Assembly (NCBI GenBank): GCA_937926105.1 | Contig: CALANS010000112.1 | Location: forward strand, 1 to 64,000 | Reading direction: 5' to 3' | Length of the DNA stretch: 64,000 bases | Origin: an uncultured Actinomycetes bacterium | Lineage (GTDB): Bacteria > Actinomycetota > Actinomycetes > Mycobacteriales > Nakamurellaceae | Shown: one piece after another, positions 34,993 through 42,975 of the stretch | Layout: each line of letters begins with the position of its first letter | How positions within the stretch are numbered: position 1 is the stretch's first letter | Notes under the pieces: model-generated | What the model saw: the letters and a program-made list of their open reading frames with translations, nothing else | Database searches by the model: none | What the model was told of the DNA's origin: nothing | Program-made: the position numbers and the translations under genes

Positions 34993-35411
34993 CCGGCAGC
35001 CAGTTGCTCGAGCAGCGCGGCGGCGCGGTGCAGCAACGCCCGGTCGCGGGCGCCGAGCGCGTCGATCTGTTGGGCAAGCCAAGCGTCCCGGGCACGCAGG
35101 TCGGACTCGATGCGCTCGATGCCGGCCGCGGTCGCCGTGACCAGAATCTGCCGCCCGTCGGCGGGGTCGGCCGTGCGCTCCACGAAGGACTGCGACTCCA
35201 ATGAGGCCAGCACCCTGGTCGCCGACGGCGGCTTGACACCCTCCCGGGAGGCGAGTTCGCCGGCGCTGAGCGGACCGTCCCGCCAGATCGTCACCAGCGC
35301 GGAGAGCTGCGTCAGGGAAAGGCCGTCGGCGGGTCGCTGGGCGCGGAGTCGGCGGGTGAGCCGGTGGACGGCAAGTCGTAGTTCGCTGGCCAGGGGCGCC
35401 GGATCGGTCAT
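34989..35411 (-). CDS. MarR family transcriptional regulator
   Basis: The 140-residue protein has the winged HTH LSAGELASREGVKPPSATRVLASLESQSFVERTADPADGRQILVTAT, including the conserved wing D-x-R sequence (DPADGRQ). It is the first gene of the overlapping marR-MFS-dedA-spoU-DUF2537 operon and most likely represses it, released by a small aromatic ligand. The position fits Rv0880 in M. tuberculosis. I cannot define its operator with confidence in the 90 bp upstream. Confidence 0.9.
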   Translation of the reverse strand: MTDPAPLASELRLAVHRLTRRLRAQRPADGLSLTQLSALVTIWRDGPLSAGELASREGVKPPSATRVLASLESQSFVERTADPADGRQILVTATAAGIERIESDLRARDAWLAQQIDALGARDRALLHRAAALLEQLAAG

Positions 35412-35502
35412 GATTTCTTACTCTATCTCACGACCAGCGGTGACGGCGCTCGACGATGGGCACACGCCCGGTCGCGGTCGTCCGGAATCTTGGTAACGGT
35501 AG

Positions 35503-35542
35503 TTGACAGGATCCATGGTGGTAACTGAAATTACCACCATGG
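35503..35542 (+). promoter_or_regulatory. Consensus promoter overlapped by a perfect 12-bp inverted repeat
   Basis: A consensus -35 TTGACA (35503-35508), a 17-bp spacer and a -10-like TGAAAT (35526-35531) are visible. The perfect inverted repeat CCATGGTGGTAA/TTACCACCATGG (35513-35524 and 35531-35542, 6-nt loop) covers spacer and -10. A start point seven or eight bases after the -10 falls on the ATG at 35539, predicting a leaderless transcript. A repressor bound to the dyad would block the promoter, as in autoregulated small operons. Confidence 0.7.
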
Positions 35543-35613
35543 AGGTCGCGGTCAGCGACTGGGACGAGATCTTCCACGCCATGATCGCCCGAAAGAAGTA
35601 CCTACCACGCTGA
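35539..35613 (+). CDS. 24-residue leaderless small ORF
   Basis: From ATG 35539, inside the right arm of the operator dyad, a frame runs to TGA 35613 and encodes MEVAVSDWDEIFHAMIARKK followed by YLPR. An in-frame ATG at 35515 would add eight residues but lies upstream of the predicted start point. The peptide is amphipathic with a basic end. It could be a true small protein, a leader, or the remnant of a longer gene's C-terminus. GAGAGG overlapping its stop serves the next gene. Confidence 0.4.
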   Translation: MEVAVSDWDEIFHAMIARKKYLPR

Positions 35614-35625
35614 GAGGTGATGACC

Positions 35626-35877
35626 ATGCGAACCTACGACGAGATGCTCGATGAGATCGAGAACGCCAACGACGGTGAGGGTCCCGACCCGATCGAGACG
35701 TTCAGCGGGCCGGGGCTGGCCGAGCTGGCCGCAGCTATCGAGGCCCGCGCCAACGCCGAGGTGGCAGTGGCTGACGCGGTGGATCATGCCCGGGGGCAGG
35801 GCGCTACGTGGGAGACGATCGGCGGACTGCTCGGCATGACCCGTCAGGGGGCGCTCAAGCGATACGCACACCGGTGA
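35626..35877 (+). CDS. Small HTH protein, antitoxin-like
   Basis: The 83-residue protein (ATG 35626; in-frame GTG 35617 and ATG 35620 also possible) has an acidic N-terminal half (MRTYDEMLDEIENANDGEGPDP), a central helix rich in Ala and Glu, and a C-terminal helix-turn-helix of the form ATWETIGGLLGMTRQGALKRYA, the WxxIGxxLGxTRQGAxxRY pattern seen in small actinobacterial DNA-binding antitoxin-like proteins. It probably binds the dyad at 35513-35542 and represses itself. No recognisable toxin is adjacent. Confidence 0.75.
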   Translation: MRTYDEMLDEIENANDGEGPDPIETFSGPGLAELAAAIEARANAEVAVADAVDHARGQGATWETIGGLLGMTRQGALKRYAHR

Positions 35878-35966
35878 CCGGCGACGCGGTCTGCCGGGGT
35901 CTGGGAATGCGAAACGGCCCGGGCCGATCTGGCTCCGGGCGGCTTGTGGGCACACAGCACACCACA

Positions 35967-35988
35967 CAGGCGTGGCAGTACACGCCTG
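35967..35988. terminator. Hairpin between converging genes
   Basis: CAGGCGTG (35967-35974) and CACGCCTG (35981-35988) pair perfectly over 8 bp around a 6-nt loop. It lies between the HTH gene and the converging hydrolase gene. There is no T-tract. Confidence 0.55.
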
Positions 35989-36039
35989 CATCGCCGTCCA
36001 CCATCATCCGCACGTGAGATAGCAGGTATCGGCGGATTG

Positions 36040-36723
36040 TCAGCGCAGCGACTGCCAGAACTCCTCCAATTGACGGTTGAATGCCTCACCGTCATGCGGC
36101 CGGTGCCCGCTGCCGGGGACGTACCCCACGCGGGCTCCATGTTCGCCCAGCACCGCCGCGACCTCTCCATACATCGAATCGGGGGCGCTGGCGACCACTA
36201 GCGTCGGAACACGTGCCACAACAGCGGGATCGACGGGCAAGGTCCAAGGCGGCGTGAGGGCACGCAATTGGGCGACCAGGCGACTCAGGACATCGGCAGG
36301 AACCTTGGGCGCAAGCATTCCACTCGCAGCGGCGAACAGCGTGCTGAACTCCTCGTCCGATGTGCTGGTATCGCCAGCTTGCGCGAAAACCGGAGCCATG
36401 GCAGCCACATGAGCATCGGTTGCGGGCATTCCTTGTGACAAGGCCAACGCTGCAGGCTCGACCAGGGCAAGAGATCGCACCAACTCCGGGTGCCGTTGCG
36501 CGAGCATCAGCGCGGTGATCACTCCGTAGGAGTGCCCGACAATGTCGCATCTGCCCAGCCCCAGGCCGACGACGTGCTCGATCACCGAGGCGGGTGGATC
36601 ACCGGGTGCCACCCGCTCCAAGAAATAGCAGTCCCGTCGCGCCCCCAACGAGACCTGCTGCGGCCACGCGGAACGACCCGAACGCCCGGACCCGTGGACA
36701 AACACCACGCCCACCTCCGCCAT
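36040..36723 (-). CDS. Alpha/beta hydrolase
   Basis: The 227-residue protein has the alpha/beta hydrolase landmarks: VVFVHGSGRSG (oxyanion loop) near the start, the nucleophile elbow DIVGHSYGVI (GHSYG), an acid region near VVASAPDSM and the catalytic-type His in PGSGHRPHDGEAF. The substrate is unknown. ATG 36723 is chosen because the fold starts there; the frame is open to 36804. Base composition looks less GC-rich than its neighbours, and it lies in a segment that separates marR from DUF2530, adjacent in M. tuberculosis, which suggests a later insertion. Confidence 0.82.
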   Translation of the reverse strand: MAEVGVVFVHGSGRSGRSAWPQQVSLGARRDCYFLERVAPGDPPASVIEHVVGLGLGRCDIVGHSYGVITALMLAQRHPELVRSLALVEPAALALSQGMPATDAHVAAMAPVFAQAGDTSTSDEEFSTLFAAASGMLAPKVPADVLSRLVAQLRALTPPWTLPVDPAVVARVPTLVVASAPDSMYGEVAAVLGEHGARVGYVPGSGHRPHDGEAFNRQLEEFWQSLR

Positions 36724-36746
36724 GGCCGGATCGTAGGCGACCACCG

Positions 36747-37016
36747 TCACCGCGACCAGGTCAACTCCGGCGAATCGCCACAGCGGCGAGCATGCCAGTT
36801 GCACAGTCGAGACGGCATGGTGGCACCACGACGTCTCGCCATCGTCCCGGCGCCCGCGCTCTTGCAGAAGAACCTGCCGGCGGGCGTCTCGACCAACCAG
36901 GACACGTTCCCCGAGTCCTGAGTCCGGTGGTCGAATGTCGCCAGCACGGCGCCGGCCCGGGCAACGAGATCGGCGACCGTCAGCGTGGTGGTATCGGTGA
37001 CGAGGAGCCCGGGCAC
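36747..37016 (-). pseudogene. Truncated aminoglycoside-phosphotransferase-like fragment
   Basis: From GTG 37016 the first 55 residues (TLTVADLVARAGAVLATFD, then SGNVSWLVETPAGRFFCKSAG) resemble the N-terminal lobe of APH/protein-kinase-like phosphotransferases, with the beta-strand Lys in FFCKSAG. After about residue 57 the frame turns into an Arg-rich stretch without family features and stops after 89 residues, while intact family members have 250 or more. The catalytic loop is absent. I read it as a remnant cut off by the rearrangement that placed the alpha/beta hydrolase gene here. Confidence 0.5.
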
Positions 37017-37105
37017 CCGATCAGGCTAGCGCCGGCGCCGGGCGCTGATTTGATGCGCGCACATGCGGATCGGAGCGCACCGACCGGCTCGCCTAGGCTG
37101 GTCGG

Positions 37106-37423
37106 GTGCCCGACGAACCGTCGCCCTCCGGCCCGGAGCTGCGCCCGTTGCCACCCGTGCGCGGCGCCGGCCTGGCCCACGTGATCATCCCCGGAACGGC
37201 GCTCTGGTTCGTGGCCTTCGTCGTCCTGTTGATCTTGGTCCCGACGCTGCGCGCGCACGACGCGATGGTGTGGTTGTGGACGGCCCTGGCGGGCTGGCTG
37301 CTCGGCTTCGTCGGGCTGGCCATCTACGGCTGGCAACGCGCGGCCGCCCGGCGGGGCTCCCGCGGTGCCAGCTCCATGGCGCTGCAGGAGACGATCCGCC
37401 CGGGCCGCGACGCCACCGGGTGA
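37106..37423 (+). CDS. DUF2530 membrane protein
   Basis: The 105-residue product has two membrane segments (ALWFVAFVVLLILVPTL and MVWLWTALAGWLLGFVGLAIYGW) and a basic tail (QRAAARRGSRGAS). This layout and its position between marR and DUF3027 fit DUF2530 (Rv0879c-like). The GTG at 37106 is the only suitable start. Function unknown; it is a small inner-membrane protein transcribed alone. Confidence 0.75.
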   Translation: MPDEPSPSGPELRPLPPVRGAGLAHVIIPGTALWFVAFVVLLILVPTLRAHDAMVWLWTALAGWLLGFVGLAIYGWQRAAARRGSRGASSMALQETIRPGRDATG

Positions 37424-37546
37424 CGTCGCCATTCAACGTCGGCAGCGCGTCCGAACTCGGCAACTCCCGTCACCCTCGTCACAAACAGGCCGAGTTGATA
37501 AGCGCCGAGGGTTTGCGGATGGGCGGGCGGGACTAGCGGTGACGAG

Positions 37547-38530
37547 TCAGCCGAGGCTGCCCGCCGATCGCAAGAGCTCCCCGGCCCTGGCGAACTCGGC
37601 CACCACCTCCGCCGCCGGCACGTCGACCCGGACCTGACCGACGCCCTGGCCGCAGTACACCGGCGCCATGCTGACGTCTCCCGCGGCCCGGGCACGCGCC
37701 ATGTCGGCGGTAATGGTGATAGCCGGGTCATCGCCCGTGCCCCCCACCAGGAACGCCAGCTCTGCCTCGCGCCCGGCCCACTCGCGGGTGAAGTCGTTGG
37801 CCAGCGCCCGGCCCCCGAACTGCGCCGGCCAGGCCAGCCGCTGGGCAATGTCGAATGTCCGGCCGTAGGTGGTGCCGGAGGCGTCGGCGTCCGCCATCGC
37901 CCGGCGCGCGGCGGCGGAGCTGGTGGACTCGGTGCAGCCGGCGAAGGCCGTCCCGACCCAGGCACCGGCAGCCCCGGCCGCCAGCACGGCGGCCAGCCCA
38001 CGAGCGGTGGCGATGCCGCCGGCGGCCAGCACCGGAATGCTCACCGCATCCAGGACCTGTTGCAGCAGCGGCAATGTCGCGACAGCGTTCTCGCCGTGTC
38101 CGCCGCCCTCCGACCCGCGTGCCACCACGATCGAGGCGCCGGCCCGCTCGGCGGCGACGGCCTCGGCCACGGTGCCGGCCTGCACCGCCACGGTGATGCC
38201 TGCCGACCGGGCGCGCTGCACCCACGGCGCGACGTCGCCGAAGGAGATGGACAGCAGCGCGGGGCGCGCCCGCACCGCCAGCTCGAACCCGGCCGGGTCG
38301 GCGGGCAGTGACCACGCCATGAAGCCGATGCCGAACGGCACGCCGACGTCGCCGACGGTCCGAAGCTGCGCGGCCACCCACGCCTCGTCTCGGTTGGATC
38401 CGACGCCGATGCAGCCGAGCGCTCCGGCGCGGCTCACCGCCACGGCAAGGCCGGCATCGGCGACCCCGGCCATCGGGGCGGCGATCACCGGGAGCTGGAT
38501 CTGGAGCAGGCGGGTCAGGGCGGTGTTCAT
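37547..38530 (-). CDS. Nitronate monooxygenase (2-nitropropane dioxygenase family)
   Basis: The 327-residue FMN-dependent TIM-barrel enzyme has LPVIAAPMAGVADAGLAVAVSRAGALGCIG at the N-terminus, VVARGSEGGGHGENAV (catalytic-type His and phosphate binding) and IPVLAAGGIATARGLAAVLAAGAAGAWVGTAF. These enzymes oxidise alkyl nitronates such as propionate-3-nitronate. ATG 38530 (MNTALTRLLQIQLP) is a better start than 38542 by family alignment; no ribosome site is clear for either. A related enoyl reductase role cannot be excluded. Confidence 0.9.
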   Translation of the reverse strand: MNTALTRLLQIQLPVIAAPMAGVADAGLAVAVSRAGALGCIGVGSNRDEAWVAAQLRTVGDVGVPFGIGFMAWSLPADPAGFELAVRARPALLSISFGDVAPWVQRARSAGITVAVQAGTVAEAVAAERAGASIVVARGSEGGGHGENAVATLPLLQQVLDAVSIPVLAAGGIATARGLAAVLAAGAAGAWVGTAFAGCTESTSSAAARRAMADADASGTTYGRTFDIAQRLAWPAQFGGRALANDFTREWAGREAELAFLVGGTGDDPAITITADMARARAAGDVSMAPVYCGQGVGQVRVDVPAAEVVAEFARAGELLRSAGSLG

Positions 38531-38601
38531 GCCGTTCAGCATGCCCGGTGCCGGAAGCGACCGTCACCCGCACCCGGCAGACGGCCACCCGCGTGACGCC
38601 G

Positions 38602-41600
38602 TTATCCCAGCCCGGACTCGGCGAGGTCGATCCGATCCCCGCGGGCCGCGGCCACCAGCGCGTGCCGATCGGCCCAGACCCCGGCCAGGTGCGCCACCGC
38701 CCGGCCGATGCCCTCCGGAGAACCGTCCAGCAGCAACCGATCGTCCTGCACCCACCAAGCCACCCGCTGCCCGTCGCCCGGCTCCGACCGGGATCCGTTG
38801 CCGGGCAGCGAATCCGGATCATCACGCGATTCGGCGATCACCGCGAGCCGGGGCAGCACCGTCACCAGCCGATCACCCAGCGCGCCGAGACCCGCGCCCG
38901 CCAGGCATCGCGCCGCGGGCGCCAGGGTGCCCAGCGCCACCGGATCGGGCCACGGGTCAGCGGTCCCCGTCACCGCCAACAACCCGCAGGTCGCCGACGC
39001 CAGCGGCAGGTCCAGCACGTCGGCCACCGCGCCCGGGTCGGCTCCGCCGGGCACCAGTCGCGCCGGATCCAGCACCTGCGCCAGCCACGGCTCGTCCAAC
39101 ACGACGGCCGCGCCGGCATCGGTGACGGTGCCATCCAGAACCCGCACCCCGTCGGGCAGGTCGAGCTCGGGGTGGTCGGCCAACGCCGCGACCAGGGCCC
39201 GGGTGATCGCCGGCACCCGCGCCGCCGGTACCGCCCGAGCCGGGTCGGCCCAGCGCCGCAGCAGCTCGGCGGGACGCTCCGCGGCACGCGCCAGCGAGTC
39301 GAGCACTCCGATGGCCCGGGCGAGGTCGGCCGGCAGGTCCACCGGCACCTCGTCGTACAGCCCGACCAGGTCGGTGGCCTCCGCGGTGCGCCAACCGGCC
39401 GGTGGCAGGCCCCGCAGGAGAGCATGCTCGCGCAGCCACCACGCCGTGTAGGAAGGTCCGAATTCGGTGGGGCGCAGCGCATCTCGCACGTCCCGGTCGG
39501 CGGCGAGCATTGCCAGCGCGGCGGGCCAGGCATCGTCGTCGACCAGGTCGAGATCGGCGACCGCTACGAAGCTTTCGGAGTCGGCCACGATCTGGGTGGA
39601 GTGGCCGCTCGCCGCGGCCGCCGCACCGATCTCGTCCCACCAGGCATCGACGTCCGGAAGGTCGGTGGCCTCGCCGGGCGGGGCCGGGTATCGGCGTACC
39701 CCGAACCCCGCACGCACGCCCAGTCGCTGCAGCGCATCGGCACCGTGACTGGCCAGCCAGGATCGATGCACGACCGGCAGGTCCGCGTCCGACGCGAGGA
39801 CGCCGGCCAGCGGGGCGTCCGGCAGCAGCAGGCCGCCGGCCGGCCAGGGTTCCCCGTCGGCGTCGGTGAGCAGCACGTCGGCCAGCACCCCGCCGCCGGC
39901 GCCGCCGGCGGCGGCCAGCAGATCCAGGACCAGACCGGCGAAATCATGCAGGTCGTCCGGGTCGGGGTCGGCGCCGGAGTCGAGATCGTCCAGCCGGCGC
40001 CGGATCTCGTCGGTCAGGGCCGGCGCGCCGAGGATGGCGAGCGGGTCCGCGGGCTCGGCCCCGAGCCGACGCAACAGCGGGTGGTCCAGCGCCGCCATCC
40101 GCAGCCTGGGCAGCATGCGCGCCACCCGATCGACGAGCGATTCGGCAGCCTCCCCGTCACCGCCCGACCCGTCACGGCCCGGCCCATCACCGACCGGCCC
40201 ATCACCGACCGCGTGGTCGCCGACAACCTCGTCACCGCTACCCGAGTCGCCCCACAACCCGGGCAGCAGCACGCCTCGGGGGCCGACCATGGTGCCACCG
40301 CCCCGGCGCGGCACCGGTAGGTCGGCCAGGTCGTCGACCGGTGCACTCGCCAGTCCGTCGTAGACCCGCCGCCAGAACGTCGCCGGACGGTCAACACCGG
40401 CCAGCGCGGCGGTGACCGTCGACACCCCGACCTCGCGAACCCCTACCGCGCGCAGCAGGTCCAGCCGGGCCGGGTCGTCGGGCCAGCCCAGCAATCCAGG
40501 CAGCGCCTCGGAGATCGCCGCGGCGGGTGGTCCGGCGAGACCGCGCACCAGGCAGGCCTGCTCGGGACGGACCACGGCGCCACCGGCGTCCGGCAGGAAC
40601 GCAGTCCTCAGCAGGACGTCGGTCACCCGAGCCCGCAGCGCCGCGTCCAGATCACCCAGCGGGAACCCACCGGGCGGGATCAGCGCCACGCGATCCCCGG
40701 CGGGCGCCGCCAGCACCAGCTCCAGGTAGGCCTCCGCGGCCGCCGCCAGCAGGAAGTCGGTCAGCGGTCCGGGCGCGATCCGGCTGCGGCTCTCATCCAC
40801 CGGCAGCGTGCCGATCAGCCGGGCCGGCAGGCCGAGGGGCTCCTCGGTCGGGGTGGGCGCGCCGATCATGCTGCGCGGCACGGGCTTCGGACGTCCGGCG
40901 TCGTCGACAGGCACGACCCAGCGCAACCGCCATCGGTCCCGCCCACGCTCCTCGACCGGTCGGTCCGCGAGCAGCTCGGCGGGCACGGTGCCGGATGATT
41001 CGGCGGTCCGGAACCGTCGCACCTCGGTCTTTGAAGTTCCTGGCACGGCACCGGCCGGGACATCTCCGGCACTGATCGACACGGTGACGATGCCGTCGTC
41101 GTCGGGCCCCGCGGCCCGGGCCACCCGGAGGCGGGGCATCAGCACCGCCGCGAGGTCGGGCAGCGCCCACAGCAAATCCAGCGCGGTCTCGATGCTCAGT
41201 TCGGCGGTCAGCATCTCGGCATCGACCCCGGGCCGCAACGGCAGCCGTACCTCGGTGACGAAGCCGGCCGGTGGTGCCGTATCGGAGCCGGAATGGCCGC
41301 GATCGCCACCCGGCACCGGCCAGGGCAGCCGCAGCGCCGGCAACTGGCCGTGCCGGCGGGCGACCTCCTCGTCCAGCGCGGGCACCTGCAGCTCGGCGAT
41401 GGCCCGGGCCGTGTCGGCCGCGGAGAACCGGACGGCCCCGGTGGTCGAGACGATGACGGGGTCGTCGGTCAACGCGCGCACCGCGGTGAAGCCGACCCCG
41501 AAGTGTCCGACGCCCGCGTCGTCACGTTTGGCGGAGGCGCGCAGGGCGGCCAGCGCGGCCACCCCGGCGGCGGACAGCGGGGCGCCAGTGTTGGCCACTC

Positions 41601-41853
41601 GCAGCTCACGACCCACCACCGCGATCGCGACCTGGCCGGGCACTCCGGCGGCTCGCGCGGCGTCGGCACCGTTGGCGGCGAGTTCGCCGAGCACTCGGCC
41701 GCCGTAGCCCAGCGACAGCAATTCCTCGGCGTTGGCGTCCTCCCGGAACCGCGCGGGTGAGGCCGCCCAGGTGCGCAGCACCGTCTCTCGCAGGCCGGTG
41801 GTGCCGAACGGATCCAGGTCACGGTCCGGCGCGACGGTGGGCGGCGGACTCAC
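38602..41853 (-). CDS. Sacsin-type Hsp90-like ATPase domain protein
   Basis: The 1083-residue protein begins with a GHKL ATP-binding domain (about 20-190): motif N, ELAANGADAARAAGV (about 56-70), motif G1 in degenerate form, RVANTGAPLS, and motif G2, GVGHFGVGFTAVRALTDDPVIVST. The remainder is a long unrecognised region, with an acidic Gly-rich insert near residue 535-570 coded by repeated GTCACC words. Bacterial sacsin-like proteins are often called Hsp90 chaperones without proof. It is translationally coupled to DUF3027 upstream (GTGA at 41850-41853), implying a joint role. Confidence 0.82.
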   Translation of the reverse strand: MSPPPTVAPDRDLDPFGTTGLRETVLRTWAASPARFREDANAEELLSLGYGGRVLGELAANGADAARAAGVPGQVAIAVVGRELRVANTGAPLSAAGVAALAALRASAKRDDAGVGHFGVGFTAVRALTDDPVIVSTTGAVRFSAADTARAIAELQVPALDEEVARRHGQLPALRLPWPVPGGDRGHSGSDTAPPAGFVTEVRLPLRPGVDAEMLTAELSIETALDLLWALPDLAAVLMPRLRVARAAGPDDDGIVTVSISAGDVPAGAVPGTSKTEVRRFRTAESSGTVPAELLADRPVEERGRDRWRLRWVVPVDDAGRPKPVPRSMIGAPTPTEEPLGLPARLIGTLPVDESRSRIAPGPLTDFLLAAAAEAYLELVLAAPAGDRVALIPPGGFPLGDLDAALRARVTDVLLRTAFLPDAGGAVVRPEQACLVRGLAGPPAAAISEALPGLLGWPDDPARLDLLRAVGVREVGVSTVTAALAGVDRPATFWRRVYDGLASAPVDDLADLPVPRRGGGTMVGPRGVLLPGLWGDSGSGDEVVGDHAVGDGPVGDGPGRDGSGGDGEAAESLVDRVARMLPRLRMAALDHPLLRRLGAEPADPLAILGAPALTDEIRRRLDDLDSGADPDPDDLHDFAGLVLDLLAAAGGAGGGVLADVLLTDADGEPWPAGGLLLPDAPLAGVLASDADLPVVHRSWLASHGADALQRLGVRAGFGVRRYPAPPGEATDLPDVDAWWDEIGAAAAASGHSTQIVADSESFVAVADLDLVDDDAWPAALAMLAADRDVRDALRPTEFGPSYTAWWLREHALLRGLPPAGWRTAEATDLVGLYDEVPVDLPADLARAIGVLDSLARAAERPAELLRRWADPARAVPAARVPAITRALVAALADHPELDLPDGVRVLDGTVTDAGAAVVLDEPWLAQVLDPARLVPGGADPGAVADVLDLPLASATCGLLAVTGTADPWPDPVALGTLAPAARCLAGAGLGALGDRLVTVLPRLAVIAESRDDPDSLPGNGSRSEPGDGQRVAWWVQDDRLLLDGSPEGIGRAVAHLAGVWADRHALVAAARGDRIDLAESGLG

Positions 41854-42881
41854 CCTTCGGGCGGGACGGGGTCGACCGCTTCTCGAACCGGCTCGGCAGT
41901 ATCAACCGGCTCGGCAGTATCAACGAGCACAGCGTCACCCGGCACAGCGGACGCCTCCGGTTCGGTGCCGGATTCCTCACCGGTCGGCTGCCCCGAGACC
42001 CGCGTGTGCACCTCCAACTGCAACTCGTCCAGGACCGTGTCCGCCGGCGCGGATTTCGCCCGCGCGCTGCCGATCGCCTCCGAGTGCGCCCCGCACCCGT
42101 ACCCGGCGTCCACCACCCGCCCATCGGCCGGCGAGAATTCGTTCCCGCAGGCCCCGAATCCGGCACTCAGCGATCCGGCCAGCGGCAGGTAGAACCCGCA
42201 GGTCGCGCAGTGCGCCGGGGCGTGCACGGCCATGTCGTCGGTGGGCCCGAACGCCCCGTCGTGCCACCGGTCCGCGGCATCCGACCGGCCGTCCCGAGAC
42301 AGCACCCGGACTCGGCCGATGCCGAGTTCGTGCGCCACCTCCTCGACCGCCGGGTCGTCGGAGGCCAGGTAGCCGGGCACCAGCCGGGGGTCATCCGGCG
42401 CAGGTGGCAGCAGATCGCCGACGCCCAGGTCGCCGGACCGGATCCGCTGCTCCCAGGGCACCCAGGCGGGCGCGAGCAGCGCGTCGGGGCCGGGCAGCAG
42501 CACGACCTCGCTGACCGTGGGGTGCGCGGCATCCAGCAGCGCGATGGTCACCGACCACAGCCAGCCGCGATAGCCGGGCAGCAGGGACGGGAACCGGGCG
42601 GTGACGGCGATGGTGTCCTCGGCGTACACATCGACGACCTCGCCCACCGAGTCCGGACCGCCGGCCTCGGCGACGGCGGCCTCCCGCGCCACGGCCAGCG
42701 CGACCTCGTCCAGGTCGACGGCGGCCGCCGGCGTGGCGTCGTCGGGGGTGAGGGGGCCGCCGGGGATGTCCTGGTCGTCGACGGTGACGGGGCCGTCGGC
42801 GGCGACGGGCAGATCCTGGTCGACGTCGGCGGGATCCGCGGGGTCATGCGGTAGGGCGCCCGGCGCCTCGATGCGGGACAT
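41850..42881 (-). CDS. DUF3027 protein with cysteine cluster
   Basis: From ATG 42881 (MSRIEAPGALPHDP) the 343-residue protein has an acidic N-terminus, a core beginning DLDEVALAVAREAAVAEAG and VTARFPSLLPGYRGWLWSVTIA, and a cysteine set HCATCGFYLP, FGACGNEFSP, GYGCGAHSEA that could bind zinc. This is the DUF3027 pattern (Rv0877-like). The C-terminal 50 residues are acidic with a TAEPVDTAEPV repeat. GTG 42884 is an equivalent start. It is coupled to the sacsin-like ATPase and divergent from the MFS gene. Function unknown. Confidence 0.85.
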   Translation of the reverse strand: MSRIEAPGALPHDPADPADVDQDLPVAADGPVTVDDQDIPGGPLTPDDATPAAAVDLDEVALAVAREAAVAEAGGPDSVGEVVDVYAEDTIAVTARFPSLLPGYRGWLWSVTIALLDAAHPTVSEVVLLPGPDALLAPAWVPWEQRIRSGDLGVGDLLPPAPDDPRLVPGYLASDDPAVEEVAHELGIGRVRVLSRDGRSDAADRWHDGAFGPTDDMAVHAPAHCATCGFYLPLAGSLSAGFGACGNEFSPADGRVVDAGYGCGAHSEAIGSARAKSAPADTVLDELQLEVHTRVSGQPTGEESGTEPEASAVPGDAVLVDTAEPVDTAEPVREAVDPVPPEG

Positions 42882-42975
42882 CACGCGTTCATGATGCCGC
42901 ACCGAGCGCGCTCGGCGCGCCGCGCTGCCCCCGCACCCACCGCCACGGGGCCGTCCGGTGGGGCAGGATAATGCT

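Noticed and set aside
36040..37016. Mobile element carrying the accessory genes
   Set aside because: No transposase, integrase, terminal inverted repeats or tRNA attachment site could be seen around the segment.
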